A stretch of 64,000 nt of DNA from Colias croceus (lineage: Eukaryota; Arthropoda; Insecta; Lepidoptera; Pieridae). The position numbers were made by a program, and so were the translations under genes. Shown here piece by piece: positions 13,928 through 23,813 of this stretch. The stretch is taken from assembly GCF_905220415.1 (NCBI RefSeq), contig NC_059538.1, positions 8,680,001-8,744,000 on the forward strand. Reading direction: 5' to 3'. Under the pieces are notes generated by a model. The model ran no database searches, had not been told where the DNA came from, and was given only the letters and a program-made list of their open reading frames with translations. How positions within the stretch are numbered: position 1 is the first letter of the stretch; the number at the start of each line of letters is the position of its first letter.

Positions 13928-14402
13928 TTCTTTTACGCTCCACTAAGTGTGTTTTTGAATTATGTATTTAATTATCAATATTCTAACTATTTCCATGTAT
14001 AGAAGATAGAAGCCAACGAATGAGCGTTTTTGTGCCAGCTTTACCCTCTAATTGCGATTTTGTCATTTCCTTCATACATTTTTCTTCGGATTATTTTCAA
14101 CGTTAATTGGGTGCTTAATTGGTGTACCTAGACAACTATTTATGACGTGTATTATTGAGTAGTACTGGTTATCGACATGATTAAAGTTCTCGGTAAAAAC
14201 CTTTCGTTGCTTTCGTATGAACTACATAATTTTATGCTAAACAACTTGGTTATTATCAAGTTACCTATTTTTATTTATATGGTGAAAATTTCATATATAA
14301 ACGTTAGTGACCTAACACAACTAGTTTAGTCGAGGACAAACTAGATAGCCTAAAGCTTTATGTAATAAACTCGAACTAGAATTATTAAAAGTTTGTGTCT
14401 AA

Positions 14403-14525
14403 AATTGGGCATGACCAGTAGTGCAAAGATTATGTTTCATTTCATAACCCAATGATTTATTCTAATTGGGCATGACCAGTAGAGTTAAGATAATGTTTCA
14501 TTCAATAATTATTTATTCTCTCAAT
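14403..14525. repeat. 61-bp tandem duplication
   Basis: aattgggcatgaccagtag starts at 14403 and again at 14464; tatgtttcatttc / aatgtttcattca and atttattct also repeat in order. Two copies. Confidence 0.75.
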
Positions 14526-14758
14526 GATTCAGTAAGGAAACCAGAATGGAAATAAAGTATCAGTTTTAGGGCATTTAAAGCTGTATCTGGTATTCTATGT
14601 AAGGGAACGCCCAAAATCGTCTGGTAAGTGAGTATACCTACCGCACGACAATTGTGTCTTTTATGTTTGTGAACATCAAACAAAAACTTACCTGCTTTCC
14701 TAATTTGCATTTGATTTCAATTACTAAGTAAGTATTATTATAAATGAATATGTAAAAA

Positions 14759-14970
14759 CTAGCTTTCCGCCCGCGTTGTCAAAGAAATAATAGCATAGTT
14801 CCCGTTTCCGTGGGATTTCCGGGATAAAACCTATACTATTAGTAAATCAAGTTAGTGTGCTAAATTTCATTGTACCTAATCGGTTCAGTACTACTTACGT
14901 AAAAGAGTAACAAACATACATACACATACATTCATCCTCATAAACTTTCGCGATTATAATATTAGAAGGA
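14759..14970 (-). mobile_element. Non-autonomous Helitron-like element (subfamily E)
   Basis: On the minus strand it starts TCCTTCTAATATTATAATCG and ends gcgggcggaaagCTAG followed by T, 212 bp. The end pattern is shared with the other Helitron-like copies but the interior is different. Confidence 0.65.
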
Positions 14971-15516
14971 TTCCTAGATATCTACTATACGAGTTATTAT
15001 AGGTACTAATTAGTACGATATTGGAAATGACTAATGAGTACTTCGATCGCTTAATAGCCTAGTTGTGAACAATAAAACGTTATTAATACACAAGTAATTT
15101 GTTGAAAGCAATTGCATTTTTTCTAATTCGCCCTGCTTTCATTTTTCTTAGTAAAAGGGGTGACGTTAATGCGATTAAATCAGAAAGGTATATGGGAGCA
15201 ATATTAGGAATAGTTATTTTTTTGGCTTAAGCCCTTTAATATATAATGACATGTTTACTTAAAAAATGGTATGTTGAAATGTACATGTTGCAGGCAATAT
15301 GTTAAATTTCGGCATTTTGTATTAAACACATACTTACTTAATTTTTGTTTTTCCCAAAGGACCACAGAAGTTACCAGTAATAAACAAAAATATTAAAGCA
15401 CCTTGAAAATCAATCAGTGAAACAGATGTAAAAAGCATCTGCCCCATATCCCACACACATACAAAATAATGTCACTTCTTAGTATACGGGTCTTCAAATT
15501 CACTTAAATAAAACAC

Positions 15517-17247
15517 TAATAATATAATAATAATAAATCTTTATTTTGCCAAAAACATTAACTTTACAAAAATATGTGCGCTGACTCTTGAACTAGAGTA
15601 ACTCTGTGTCTCAAGAGCCAGCGTTCCTCCTTATAAATACAACTACATAAGTACATTTTTTAAGCAAAACAAAAATTCGGTTTAATTACAAAAAGCTTAC
15701 AAAAAGTTTAAATTAAAAAATATATATATATAATATGCATAATATGTATGTGAGAGCGTGAGCGTGAGTGTGTGTGTGTGTGAGCGTGAGTGTGTGTGTG
15801 TGTGAGCGTGAGTGTGTGTGTGAGCGTGAGTGGATGTGTGTTAGCGTGTGTGTGTGTGTTGTGTGTGTGTGAGTGCAGAGCGTGTACTTATTTCCCTCAG
15901 TTCTTACTATATTTTTTTAAAAGTTGTAATTTTCTCTGTCTCCAAATAGTCTAATGTTTGTAATATTTTTGTTAACTTTTTTTTTAAGTCATGTTTGTTA
16001 AGATCAAAAATCAAAGTGCGGCGATTTATTTTATTGTAAATCAATGAACTCAAAACGCGGTACTGATGCTTGGCAAAGCTTGTCCTGTGGGGTACCAAGG
16101 AACAAATATCTCTAGAACTCCGTTTGGCTGGGTCACGTGAAGAGGGAACTTTTGGATGTTTTTTGATAATGGTTCGCAGAATGTAAAGCTGTCTTACCGT
16201 GAGGACTTCACAGTGAGCGTAGAGTTCGTTTGTTGGAAACCTGAATGGTTTGTGAGACATAACTTTAAGCACAGAACGTTGTGCTTTTTCTGCAATAAGC
16301 ATTATACTCTTACAAGCACCACCCCAGGCCGGTATGCAGTAGCTTAACACCGATTGACATAAACTAGAGTAGACTAATTTCATAATATCAAAGCTAGCCG
16401 AGTTACGCAACTTTTTAAAAATAAATGTAAGTGATCTTATTCGTGCTGCGATAACATTAATTTGTGGATGCCATTTTAGTCGATCATCGATGGTAACACC
16501 TAGGTATTTGTAAGTTACTACACGCGATAAGGAAGGACAGCCACATGAGACAGTTTCAGTTGTATCACACGAATGAACATTTATTTTAAAACTTAATGGT
16601 GGCGCTCCCCGGTTATTTATATAAAATGGAATAAATTTAGTTTTCACAACATTGACAGTCAACAAATTAGATGATAGCCATGACATAACAATTCTTAAAC
16701 AATTTTCAGCCCTGTATTGAAGCTTTGACCAGTCTGAGTCCCAAATTACAAGTGCAGTATCGTCTGCATATGTAAATATATTGCAGTTCTGAAGTTTAAT
16801 TTGGCACAGTTTATTTATATATATATTTGAAAAAGTGTAGGTCCAAGTATACTGCCTTGTGGCACGCCATAGCTAATAGGCACATCGTCACTTAAGTGCT
16901 CATCAATTTTAACACATTGGACCCTATTTGAGGAGGTTTAGGTAATCAGCAAAAATCTGTAGTGGGCATTCCCTCACTCCAATTTCTTCAAGTTTTTGTA
17001 TAAGGATGGGGACAGAAACTGTGTCAAAAGCCTTTGATAAGTCTAGAAAAAATGTTTGAATAAATCTATCATAATATAATTTTTTTTTAATGGCAACTAA
17101 GCTGGCAGTTATAATATAATTATCTAAGATATGTACCGATATTTTTATCCAGTATGAAGCTTTACGAGCTTTTTTCATACCATAGTTTTCGTTATTGCTA
17201 TAATATATTATTTCATAACACACCCCTTCCCATTATATCCTAAATAA
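15517..17247 (-). pseudogene. 5'-truncated LINE reverse transcriptase (CR1/Jockey-like)
   Basis: Non-LTR retrotransposon on the minus strand. RT motifs in order are FFLDLSKAFDTVSVPILI, SYGVPQGSILGPTLF, the catalytic box YADDTALV and the thumb-region block YKYLGVTIDDRLKW, followed by LSYCIPAWGG. The coding region is broken: one open part spans 17223-16924, a frameshift precedes YGVPQG, a stop follows LFQIYI, and a 259-codon part lies at 16686-15907. Endonuclease and ORF1 are absent (5' truncation). The 3' UTR has a stem-loop (about 15580-15623) and ends in a TTA-rich tail at 15517-15536. The clade call is from motif style only. Confidence 0.85.
15747..15892. repeat. GT-rich compound minisatellite (tgtgtgtgagcgtgag)n
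   Basis: Alternating tgtgtgtg runs and gagcgtgag units repeat imperfectly over about 145 bp. It lies in the 3' UTR part of the LINE copy, between its last stop codon and its tail. Confidence 0.9.
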
Positions 17248-17417
17248 TCTATAATATAAAAATGAATCCCAAAATGTGTTGGTAAGCGCATAACTTGAGA
17301 ACGGCTGAACCGATTTCGTTAATTCTCTTTTTATTATATTCCTTGAAGTACGAGGATGTTTATTATGTAGAGAAAACGTAAATATGTACCACGGGCGAAG
17401 CCGGGGTGGACTGCTAG
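17248..17417 (+). mobile_element. Non-autonomous Helitron-like element (subfamily C)
   Basis: Starts TCTATAATATAAAAATGAA and ends gccggggtggactgCTAG followed by T, 170 bp. Shares most of its length with 43514-43682, including gaacggct-aaccgatttcg and gtaccacgggcgaagccgg. Confidence 0.75.
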
Positions 17418-17509
17418 TTCTTAATAAAATTCATAGGATAGAAATAAAACGAAATATAAGTTTGCTTTATTTATTACTCCGGTGTTCATAAACACAACAA
17501 TACCAACTA

Positions 17510-18795
17510 CGTGGGCCACACTGAAAGTTTTGCGTAACTAATAAACAAAACAATTTATTTGTCCAATATTATATTTACTACTTTTTAAAGTATTCTCTGC
17601 TACATTTAAAACACTTTTTCATCCGTTCAAACCATTTCTGGAAACATGAGGACCATTGGTCCGAGGGTATGTTTTCTGCGTGCTGTTTGAAAGCAACCAC
17701 GGCCTCTTCTGGCCTCGTAAATGTCGAACCACTCATTGAATCATAGATTTTTGGGAAAAGGAAGAAATCGCAAGGTGCTAGGTTAGGACTGCGTGCGGCA
17801 TGAGTCACGTGCTCTATGTTTTCAGTAGCCAAAAATGACTTTGTTTTGTTCGCGGTGTGCGCCGAAGCACTGTCATGGTGCAACAAGATGCGACTTCTAG
17901 GTCGCTTTTTTCTTATTTTTTCTAAGACATTGGGCAAAAAAATAGTGGTGTACCACTCGGCATTAACAGTCTTTTGTTACTCAAGTGGGATAGTGCAGAC
18001 AGGATTCGTCTTAGAGAAAAATAATGCAATCATTTGTTTGCCAACCCTTCTCGCCTGCCTCAATTTGGTTGGTTTGCTGTCACTTTCAAACACCCACAAA
18101 GAATATTGGTGTTTTCTTTCTGGAATATAACCATATATACATATTTCATATCCTGTCACGATATTATACACGGCATTAGAATGTCCGTAATTGTACTTTA
18201 ATAGCATTTCTTAACACCAATCTACTCGATGTCGTTTTTGTTAAGGAGTGAGTTTGGGAGCAATTCACCGGCAACCAATCTTCCTATCTTTGAAATGTTC
18301 ATGTAAAATTTTCTGAATTTGTCTCATACCAATCCCCAAATGTCCTCGAATATCCTAATAAGTGATATGGCAATTTTCTTAAATTAGTCGTCTGATGGTA
18401 GCCATATTTTCCTCCGTGATCGCAGTTGAGGGTCGACCTTCACGAATTTCATCATGAAGAGAAACACGGCCGCGATGTAATTCAGCATATCAATGCCTTA
18501 CAGTGCTCAAATAAGGTGCTTCCCTCCCAAAAGTATTTTGAAGGCGAGCAGCGCAAGCTTTCGGAGAAAGCGAACTTTTAAAATCATCAAAAATCATCGC
18601 CCTAAAATTGTTTCGTGTTAGTTCCGTTTTTGCTACGGACAACGAACTTCAACTTGAGATAAAAAAAAATTGACACGAGCTTCCCGCCAAATTTTTTTTT
18701 TCCTCAACTTATGAGACTTCATAGGTTAAAAAAATATAACATTCAAAATTCAAACATTTATGGGTGGCTAGCAACGCAAAACTTTTAGTGTGCAC
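17510..18795 (-). pseudogene. Dead mariner transposon with both inverted ends
   Basis: Length about 1.28 kb, normal for mariner. The ends are cacactgaaagttttgcgt (17517 on) and the inverse cacactaaaagttttgcgt (to 18792); a TA is present just outside each end (17508, 18796). On the minus strand the transposase C-terminal part (17937-17578) shows LLHHDSASAHTA and SPNLAPCDFFLFP, with 34 residues between the two Asp residues, the D34D spacing of mariner. The upstream segment (18207-17977) contains YGYIPERKHQ and VGKQMIALFFSKT. The residue equivalent to the first catalytic Asp reads Tyr (TGYE instead of TGDE). The N-terminal half has many stops. Not functional. Confidence 0.92.
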
Positions 18796-18903
18796 TAGGT
18801 ATATTTTGGTTCAGTCGGGAACTTAAAAAACTAAATACTAGGTTTTGGTACAAATAACTAAACGCACCAACGGCGCATATCTGATTATTATTAAATGACA
18901 TTT

Positions 18904-19806
18904 ATAAGCGTAACTGATTAAATTAAAAATAAATATTAAAATGACTGCGTAAATTAATTAACCGACAGTCACTTTACTAAGAAAATAAAGCCTTCGATTA
19001 TTTGGGAAAATTGATATTGGCTTATTTGAACAAATTAAGTTCAACCATTTCATTCATTCAGTAAAAACTGAGAAAAACTTTCATTATCTCAATAAATTAA
19101 CTTACTTAGAATTCAAATACAAGCGAAATAGACATTTATTAAAATTGTATAAAATGAAGAATTAAAAAAATCATGAAATAGTATTTTATTTATCTGTATC
19201 TATAGTAGAGCCATTTTAATAGGCAACATTTGACAGTTCAACAAAATTCAACAACGTAACCTAGTAACGACGACATAGAATAACATGATATTTCGTTTTG
19301 TTAGTACTGCACATTTGCTTAACTTATTTCAATTACGATTACATATTTATATTAATAATGACCGATAGACAATAGATACAAGTAATTTTAAGATTTCATT
19401 TTACTGATAAACCATCCTAAACATAATAATCAATTTCTGAATTGAAGAACTGACGTCGCTACAATTTTGTGTCAATAAACCTTTTTTCTTTTTAAATACT
19501 AGAGACGTTACTCTAAAAATCGAAATCTGACATCTAGAATCGAATGCATTGATTACTTGTGAATAAAAATCATCATAAATTAATAAATTCGATTGACAAA
19601 TGTTTCAAATCCGTATCGATTAATACACTTTAATCGATGTTTTTAAGCAGGTTACCTCTCTTCGAAGATAAAATTGATAGACGTCAAATGTTGCCTATTA
19701 AATTGGCTCGACTATAAATGATATAAAGCAGCGATTTATTTTTCACAAATAGATTAACCGAAATATTTTTAAATATTGTTTTTTTGAATAAATCAGTTAC
19801 GCTTAC
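18904..19806. repeat. Outer 16-bp inverted repeat enclosing a MITE
   Basis: ataagcgtaactgatt (18904-18919) is inverse to 19791-19806 with one mismatch. It surrounds the MITE at 19201-19716. It may be an older element into which the MITE jumped, or chance. Confidence 0.4.
19201..19716. mobile_element. MITE, 516 bp, 34-bp terminal inverted repeats
   Basis: The first 34 bases (ending aataggcaacatttgac) are inverse to 19683-19716 at 32 of 34 positions. The ends read tata on both sides, consistent with a TA target. No coding capacity. Confidence 0.85.
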
Positions 19807-20033
19807 AATAACAGACGATTACAATTCTATCAACCTTCACGACATTAATGGCTAATTCATATATGGCTCATTCAAACATATTTACAGTATACATTATAGG
19901 TACAGCTTGTTACAAACCGCTAACATGCAATCAAGAGAAATGTTACTGAACTTATCACAGGATAAATTTTGTGTTATTTACGTGCGAATCGTTTTATTGA
20001 GATAATAATTCTTTTAATTTTGAAAAAAAATTA

Positions 20034-20278
20034 GGACCGTGTTACACGAAAAAAAAAAAACAGTCGATGTTTTATAAATAAAAAAAAAACGATTTGGCGC
20101 GAAACAAAATGCGCGGGAAAAGACGAACGAGTTAATACGCACACGTTCTTAAGTTATTTTAAACAGATGTTTCCTAAAAACTGTGGAGTTAAATTTGTGA
20201 AGTATTTGATCGTGTAGAAGAAGTTTTAAATATCAACCGAAAAAATATCTCATAACAATTGTTCGTATAACACGGCCC
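20034..20278. mobile_element. MITE, 245 bp, GGNCCGTGTTANACGAA ends
   Basis: ggaccgtgttacacgaa (20034-20050) is inverse to 20262-20278 apart from two changes. It is flanked by TA (tta on the left, taa on the right). The interior has long A-runs. Confidence 0.8.
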
Positions 20279-23170
20279 TAATTCTTATGAATTTATTGCA
20301 AGATGTGCTTTTGTTTTTCATAAAGTTGCCAGTTAGTGTTAATAATTATTACTTATCATTACGAGAATAAAAATACATGAATTTATTTAAAAATAACCAC
20401 ATCTATACTTATTGTCGACAATATATTTGTTCCATTGATCTCACACTAAATTAACTTGACAACGCAAAGCCTTTTTTATTATTTTGAAATTTAAATTAAA
20501 TGAAACTTCTCGAAGAATCCTTAATTCAAGTCATGTAAATGTCACGCATTTTTTTTATAATAGCTGCATTTATCGCAAAGTATTCATTAATACTGCATAT
20601 ATTGTCTTATTTTTTATTCATGCATATAATATTTTTATGAGTTACAATTTTCGAACGATTATACTTCCCTTAATTATTTTATTTACAAAATATATCACTA
20701 GATGCACTCTCGAATTAAACGATAAACATTTTGATACTTTCATTTCATAAATAAGATAAAATATGCATTTCTTTGTTAAAGAATTCACAAAAAATAATAA
20801 TTACTCCAAAATTGTTCGAATGTGAAAATATGTATCTTTAATAGACGATTTACTTACACAACATAAATAGTAAATACATTTATAATTTTACAAATTGGTA
20901 AACGATATTGAACACATAGTGAACGAGCTGTCAAAAATACAGATTATATAGAATGCAATGCTGTAAACATACGTCAAACTTAACAATAATTAAATAATTC
21001 TGTCCCAATCAAATCTGATTCTATAGCACACAATTTTGTTCTTTGGTTACTCACTGAGAATTAATTTCTGTACAACGAATACTTAAACGCTCATATATTT
21101 ACGCCTATCTAATATAACTATGTACAAAGCTTGAAGGAATATCGCAAAATTCCACGTTTGACCAGTGAGCTGTGAATGAGTGATATGATACAATTATTTC
21201 ATTGTATTTGAAAAAATCTGACCATTTTTCGTAATATGATCAATTGTTTTATGAAGCGTAAAAGGTCATACAGTAAGATATGATAGGTATCCAAATTTCA
21301 AATCACAAAAAAGAAATAAATTGTTTAAAATATATTATGACGATTCAAAAGTGCTTCTAGAGTCTAATTGATAAATAAATGTTTGAGTTTGAGTTTTGAG
21401 TTATTTTGTCTGTGAGTAACTATTTTTTTACCTTTATATGATTTGGTTCAAAACTTATTTTATCCTATAGAAAAGATATTTCCAATTAAAATATCGAATT
21501 AAAAATATATATATGTACTTTATTAAACGCATTATGAATACTTTTTTATTCTGTTTCTTAAAGTATTTATATTTTATATGTATTTAATAATAATCCGTAC
21601 ACAAGATATAAAATGCCGTATGAAAAAAAATAAAAAAAAAACTTTCTTTCTACATGTAACATAAACTTTTGTCATGTCGGGTTTCTATGTTAAAACGGCA
21701 CTCCACGTCAGATGGATTGCCTCTCAGGTTTTGCATACAGCCTACAGGAGGCCAATACAATGAAGTATTGCATACTATACACATTCCTTTTTTATTACAT
21801 TGTAACTTTAAACGTTAAATTTTTATACTGAGATATAGGTTTAAGGGATATTTTTTTGTAATTATTTTGGAAATAGTTTTTTCATTTTTGTGTCACAATT
21901 AATAAATCTGTGTCGAATGTTATGTGATAATGCAATTACTGATAACTAGGAAATACCTAATACTTTTTAAGCTGCATAGCTTCTATCGCGGGCCTTGAGC
22001 GCGGGAACCGAATCCAGAAATACCGTAACGAAAAAACCTCACGCTCCCCACTCCGACGGCCACGGCTTGAAGGCATAGCATGCAATAGCTTTACCGCGAC
22101 AGTCCCCGAGTGCCACACGTCTTTTTTTATATTATTTTTCCTTTTAAAAGACACTCCCAACGTGTTATGTTAAAATATTCATTTTAGAGTTTATTAATAA
22201 ATCTGTATCAATTCATAATTCATATTAGATAATTTCTGATAAGTCTAATTAAATTAACGATAAAAATCCGATTTGTTAATAATACGGGGAAAACCGCTAT
22301 TCAAAATAATCATTATAAAGATAATATTATAGACAATAAGATATCGATTACGATTTTTAGTACCCGATAAATGTACCGATAAGGTATTTTTTCTTTTCGA
22401 TTATAATTCACAGCACACTGGAAAACCATGAGAAACTAAATAAAGAAACACATTTCGTTGGGTTTTGTAGACACAGACCATACCCTGTTACCATTCGTCA
22501 ACATTCATACACACAGTTTTACTATTACATAGTTATAGCTGTCACCTTAAGCTACACAACACCGATATATAGCAACCTTAGTAAAGCCTTTCCAGACGTG
22601 CAGAGTTTCATACATTTCAAACTTAATCCTTCATAGTTGAGCTAAAAATTTACAATAGCGTTGTCGTGTCCGTAAAGGTTTATCCACTATATAATAGCAA
22701 TTCTATGATTCAACAACCTTTCATTGGGACTACACTTAAAAATAAAGCTCACTCGAAAAATTAAATGCGAATTTTAATAATTTTGATCAAAAATTAACAT
22801 TATCTATCTACACTAATAGAATAAACAATGCCACAAAAGGACAGATAAAAAATTAAAAAATAAATGCCTTAAAACAAATATGTACATTGCACTAAATTAC
22901 GAATGTTGAGATTGCCATATTGAAATTGAATAATAGTAAAAGCTAGCTGTCAGGTTTCATTTTCAGGTATATTTTTTACAGGTTATTTTTCACAACTGCT
23001 GTAGAATATAAAAATTAAATGCTAACGAATGTATACAACTTGTTCACGATGGGTGATTATTATTTATCGAATGACTAGCGAATGCACTCGACGAATATAA
23101 CTTTTAATCAATAACTTATCTATGCCACCTGTGTGACGTCACCGACATATATTTTTGAGGTCATTGCATT
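20279..23170. other. AT-rich sequence left of Hs6st
   Basis: No gene seen apart from the possible repeat island at 21957-22150. Confidence 0.45.
21957..22150. repeat. Possible GC-rich dispersed repeat
   Basis: A sharply bounded island richer in CG than its flanks (cgcgggccttgagcgcggg, gacggccacggcttg, accgcgacagtccccgagtg). On the minus strand it keeps 67 codons open, but with no recognisable protein. From memory, sequence of this kind recurs in moth genomes. I could not confirm this here. Confidence 0.3.
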
Positions 23171-23332
23171 TGGTGAAAAATCGTGTGACTATACATTTTT
23201 AATTGTGCAATAGTTGAAAAAGGGTCATTTATGTTTACATAATTGATTATATTTCATTACTTTATGTGTGATTTTGATAATTTTATTGACATTATTGTCA
23301 ATTGAGACTATATTACACACGATTTTTTACCA
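23171..23332. mobile_element. MITE, 162 bp, downstream of Hs6st
   Basis: tggtgaaaaatcgtgtg (23171-23187) is inverse to the segment ending at 23332 with one change. It contains the first AATAAA after the Hs6st stop on the minus strand. Confidence 0.7.
23282..23287 (-). promoter_or_regulatory. Candidate Hs6st polyadenylation signal AATAAA
   Basis: This is the first canonical AATAAA after the Hs6st stop when reading the minus strand, about 380 bases downstream. I saw no AATAAA or ATTAAA between it and the stop. It lies inside the small inverted-repeat element 23171-23332. Its use is inference. Confidence 0.4.
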
Positions 23333-23465
23333 TCACAGAACTATTTACAAATAATTTCTAATAGCTATCGACTTATCCGGGGGGAGTTTTGAACCCCACC
23401 CACACACCCAGAAGACGCGAATTTCCCTTTTTTGTTCATATTCCATTCCTCTATTACAAAAGCAG

Positions 23466-23671
23466 CGGCGGAATTATCCCCGTTCCAGAAGAACGGCGGC
23501 ATTACTGCCTCATTTGGAGTAACGGCGGCATTACCCCCTCTTCTGGAGCAACTGCTGCCTTATCCCCCGATCTAGAACAACGGCAGCACTACCCCCTATT
23601 CCAGATCAACGGCGGCACTATCCCCCGTTCTAGAACAACGGCAGCATAACCTTCTAGTGCAAGCGGCATTA
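23466..23671. repeat. 29-bp minisatellite, about 7-8 units, in Hs6st 3' UTR
   Basis: The core cggcggcatta with a downstream tctagaac or ttccagat block recurs with core starts at 23466, 23494, 23523, 23552, 23581, 23610, 23640 and a shorter last unit at 23664. Most steps are 29 bp, which is not a multiple of three, so the repeat is not coding. The last unit contains the Hs6st stop codon: on the minus strand GGCAAGTAATGCCGC at the stop matches GGCAGTAATGCCGCC of the repeat. Confidence 0.85.
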
Positions 23672-23813
23672 CTTGCCTTTGTTCTTTTCAGTGGTAGCAT
23701 CTTCTATGTTACTGTCCCAGTCGAACTCGGTGACGCCGTTCCGAGGCGCGACCTCACCGAGGTGCCGCCATCGGAACTCGAAGTCGCTGTCTCGTTTCTT
23801 TAGCGCTTCGAAT
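23669..23813 (-). CDS. Hs6st: Hs6st terminal exon and stop codon
   Basis: 145 bp, 47 residues plus TAA. The acceptor ttttccacag before 23813 supplies the final base of the Arg codon, so FKR-FEALKKRDSDFEF reads through. The tail is charged and diverges from vertebrate proteins, as is usual for the C terminus of this family: it ends EFDWDSN, then a Glu/Lys-rich stretch and NKGK. The stop codon sits in the first unit of a 29-bp minisatellite that makes up the start of the 3' UTR. Confidence 0.9.

Noticed and set aside
23389..23649. Open frame of 86 codons, plus strand, Gly/Thr-rich
   Set aside because: It is a reading of the 29-bp minisatellite in the Hs6st 3' UTR; the period is not a multiple of three.
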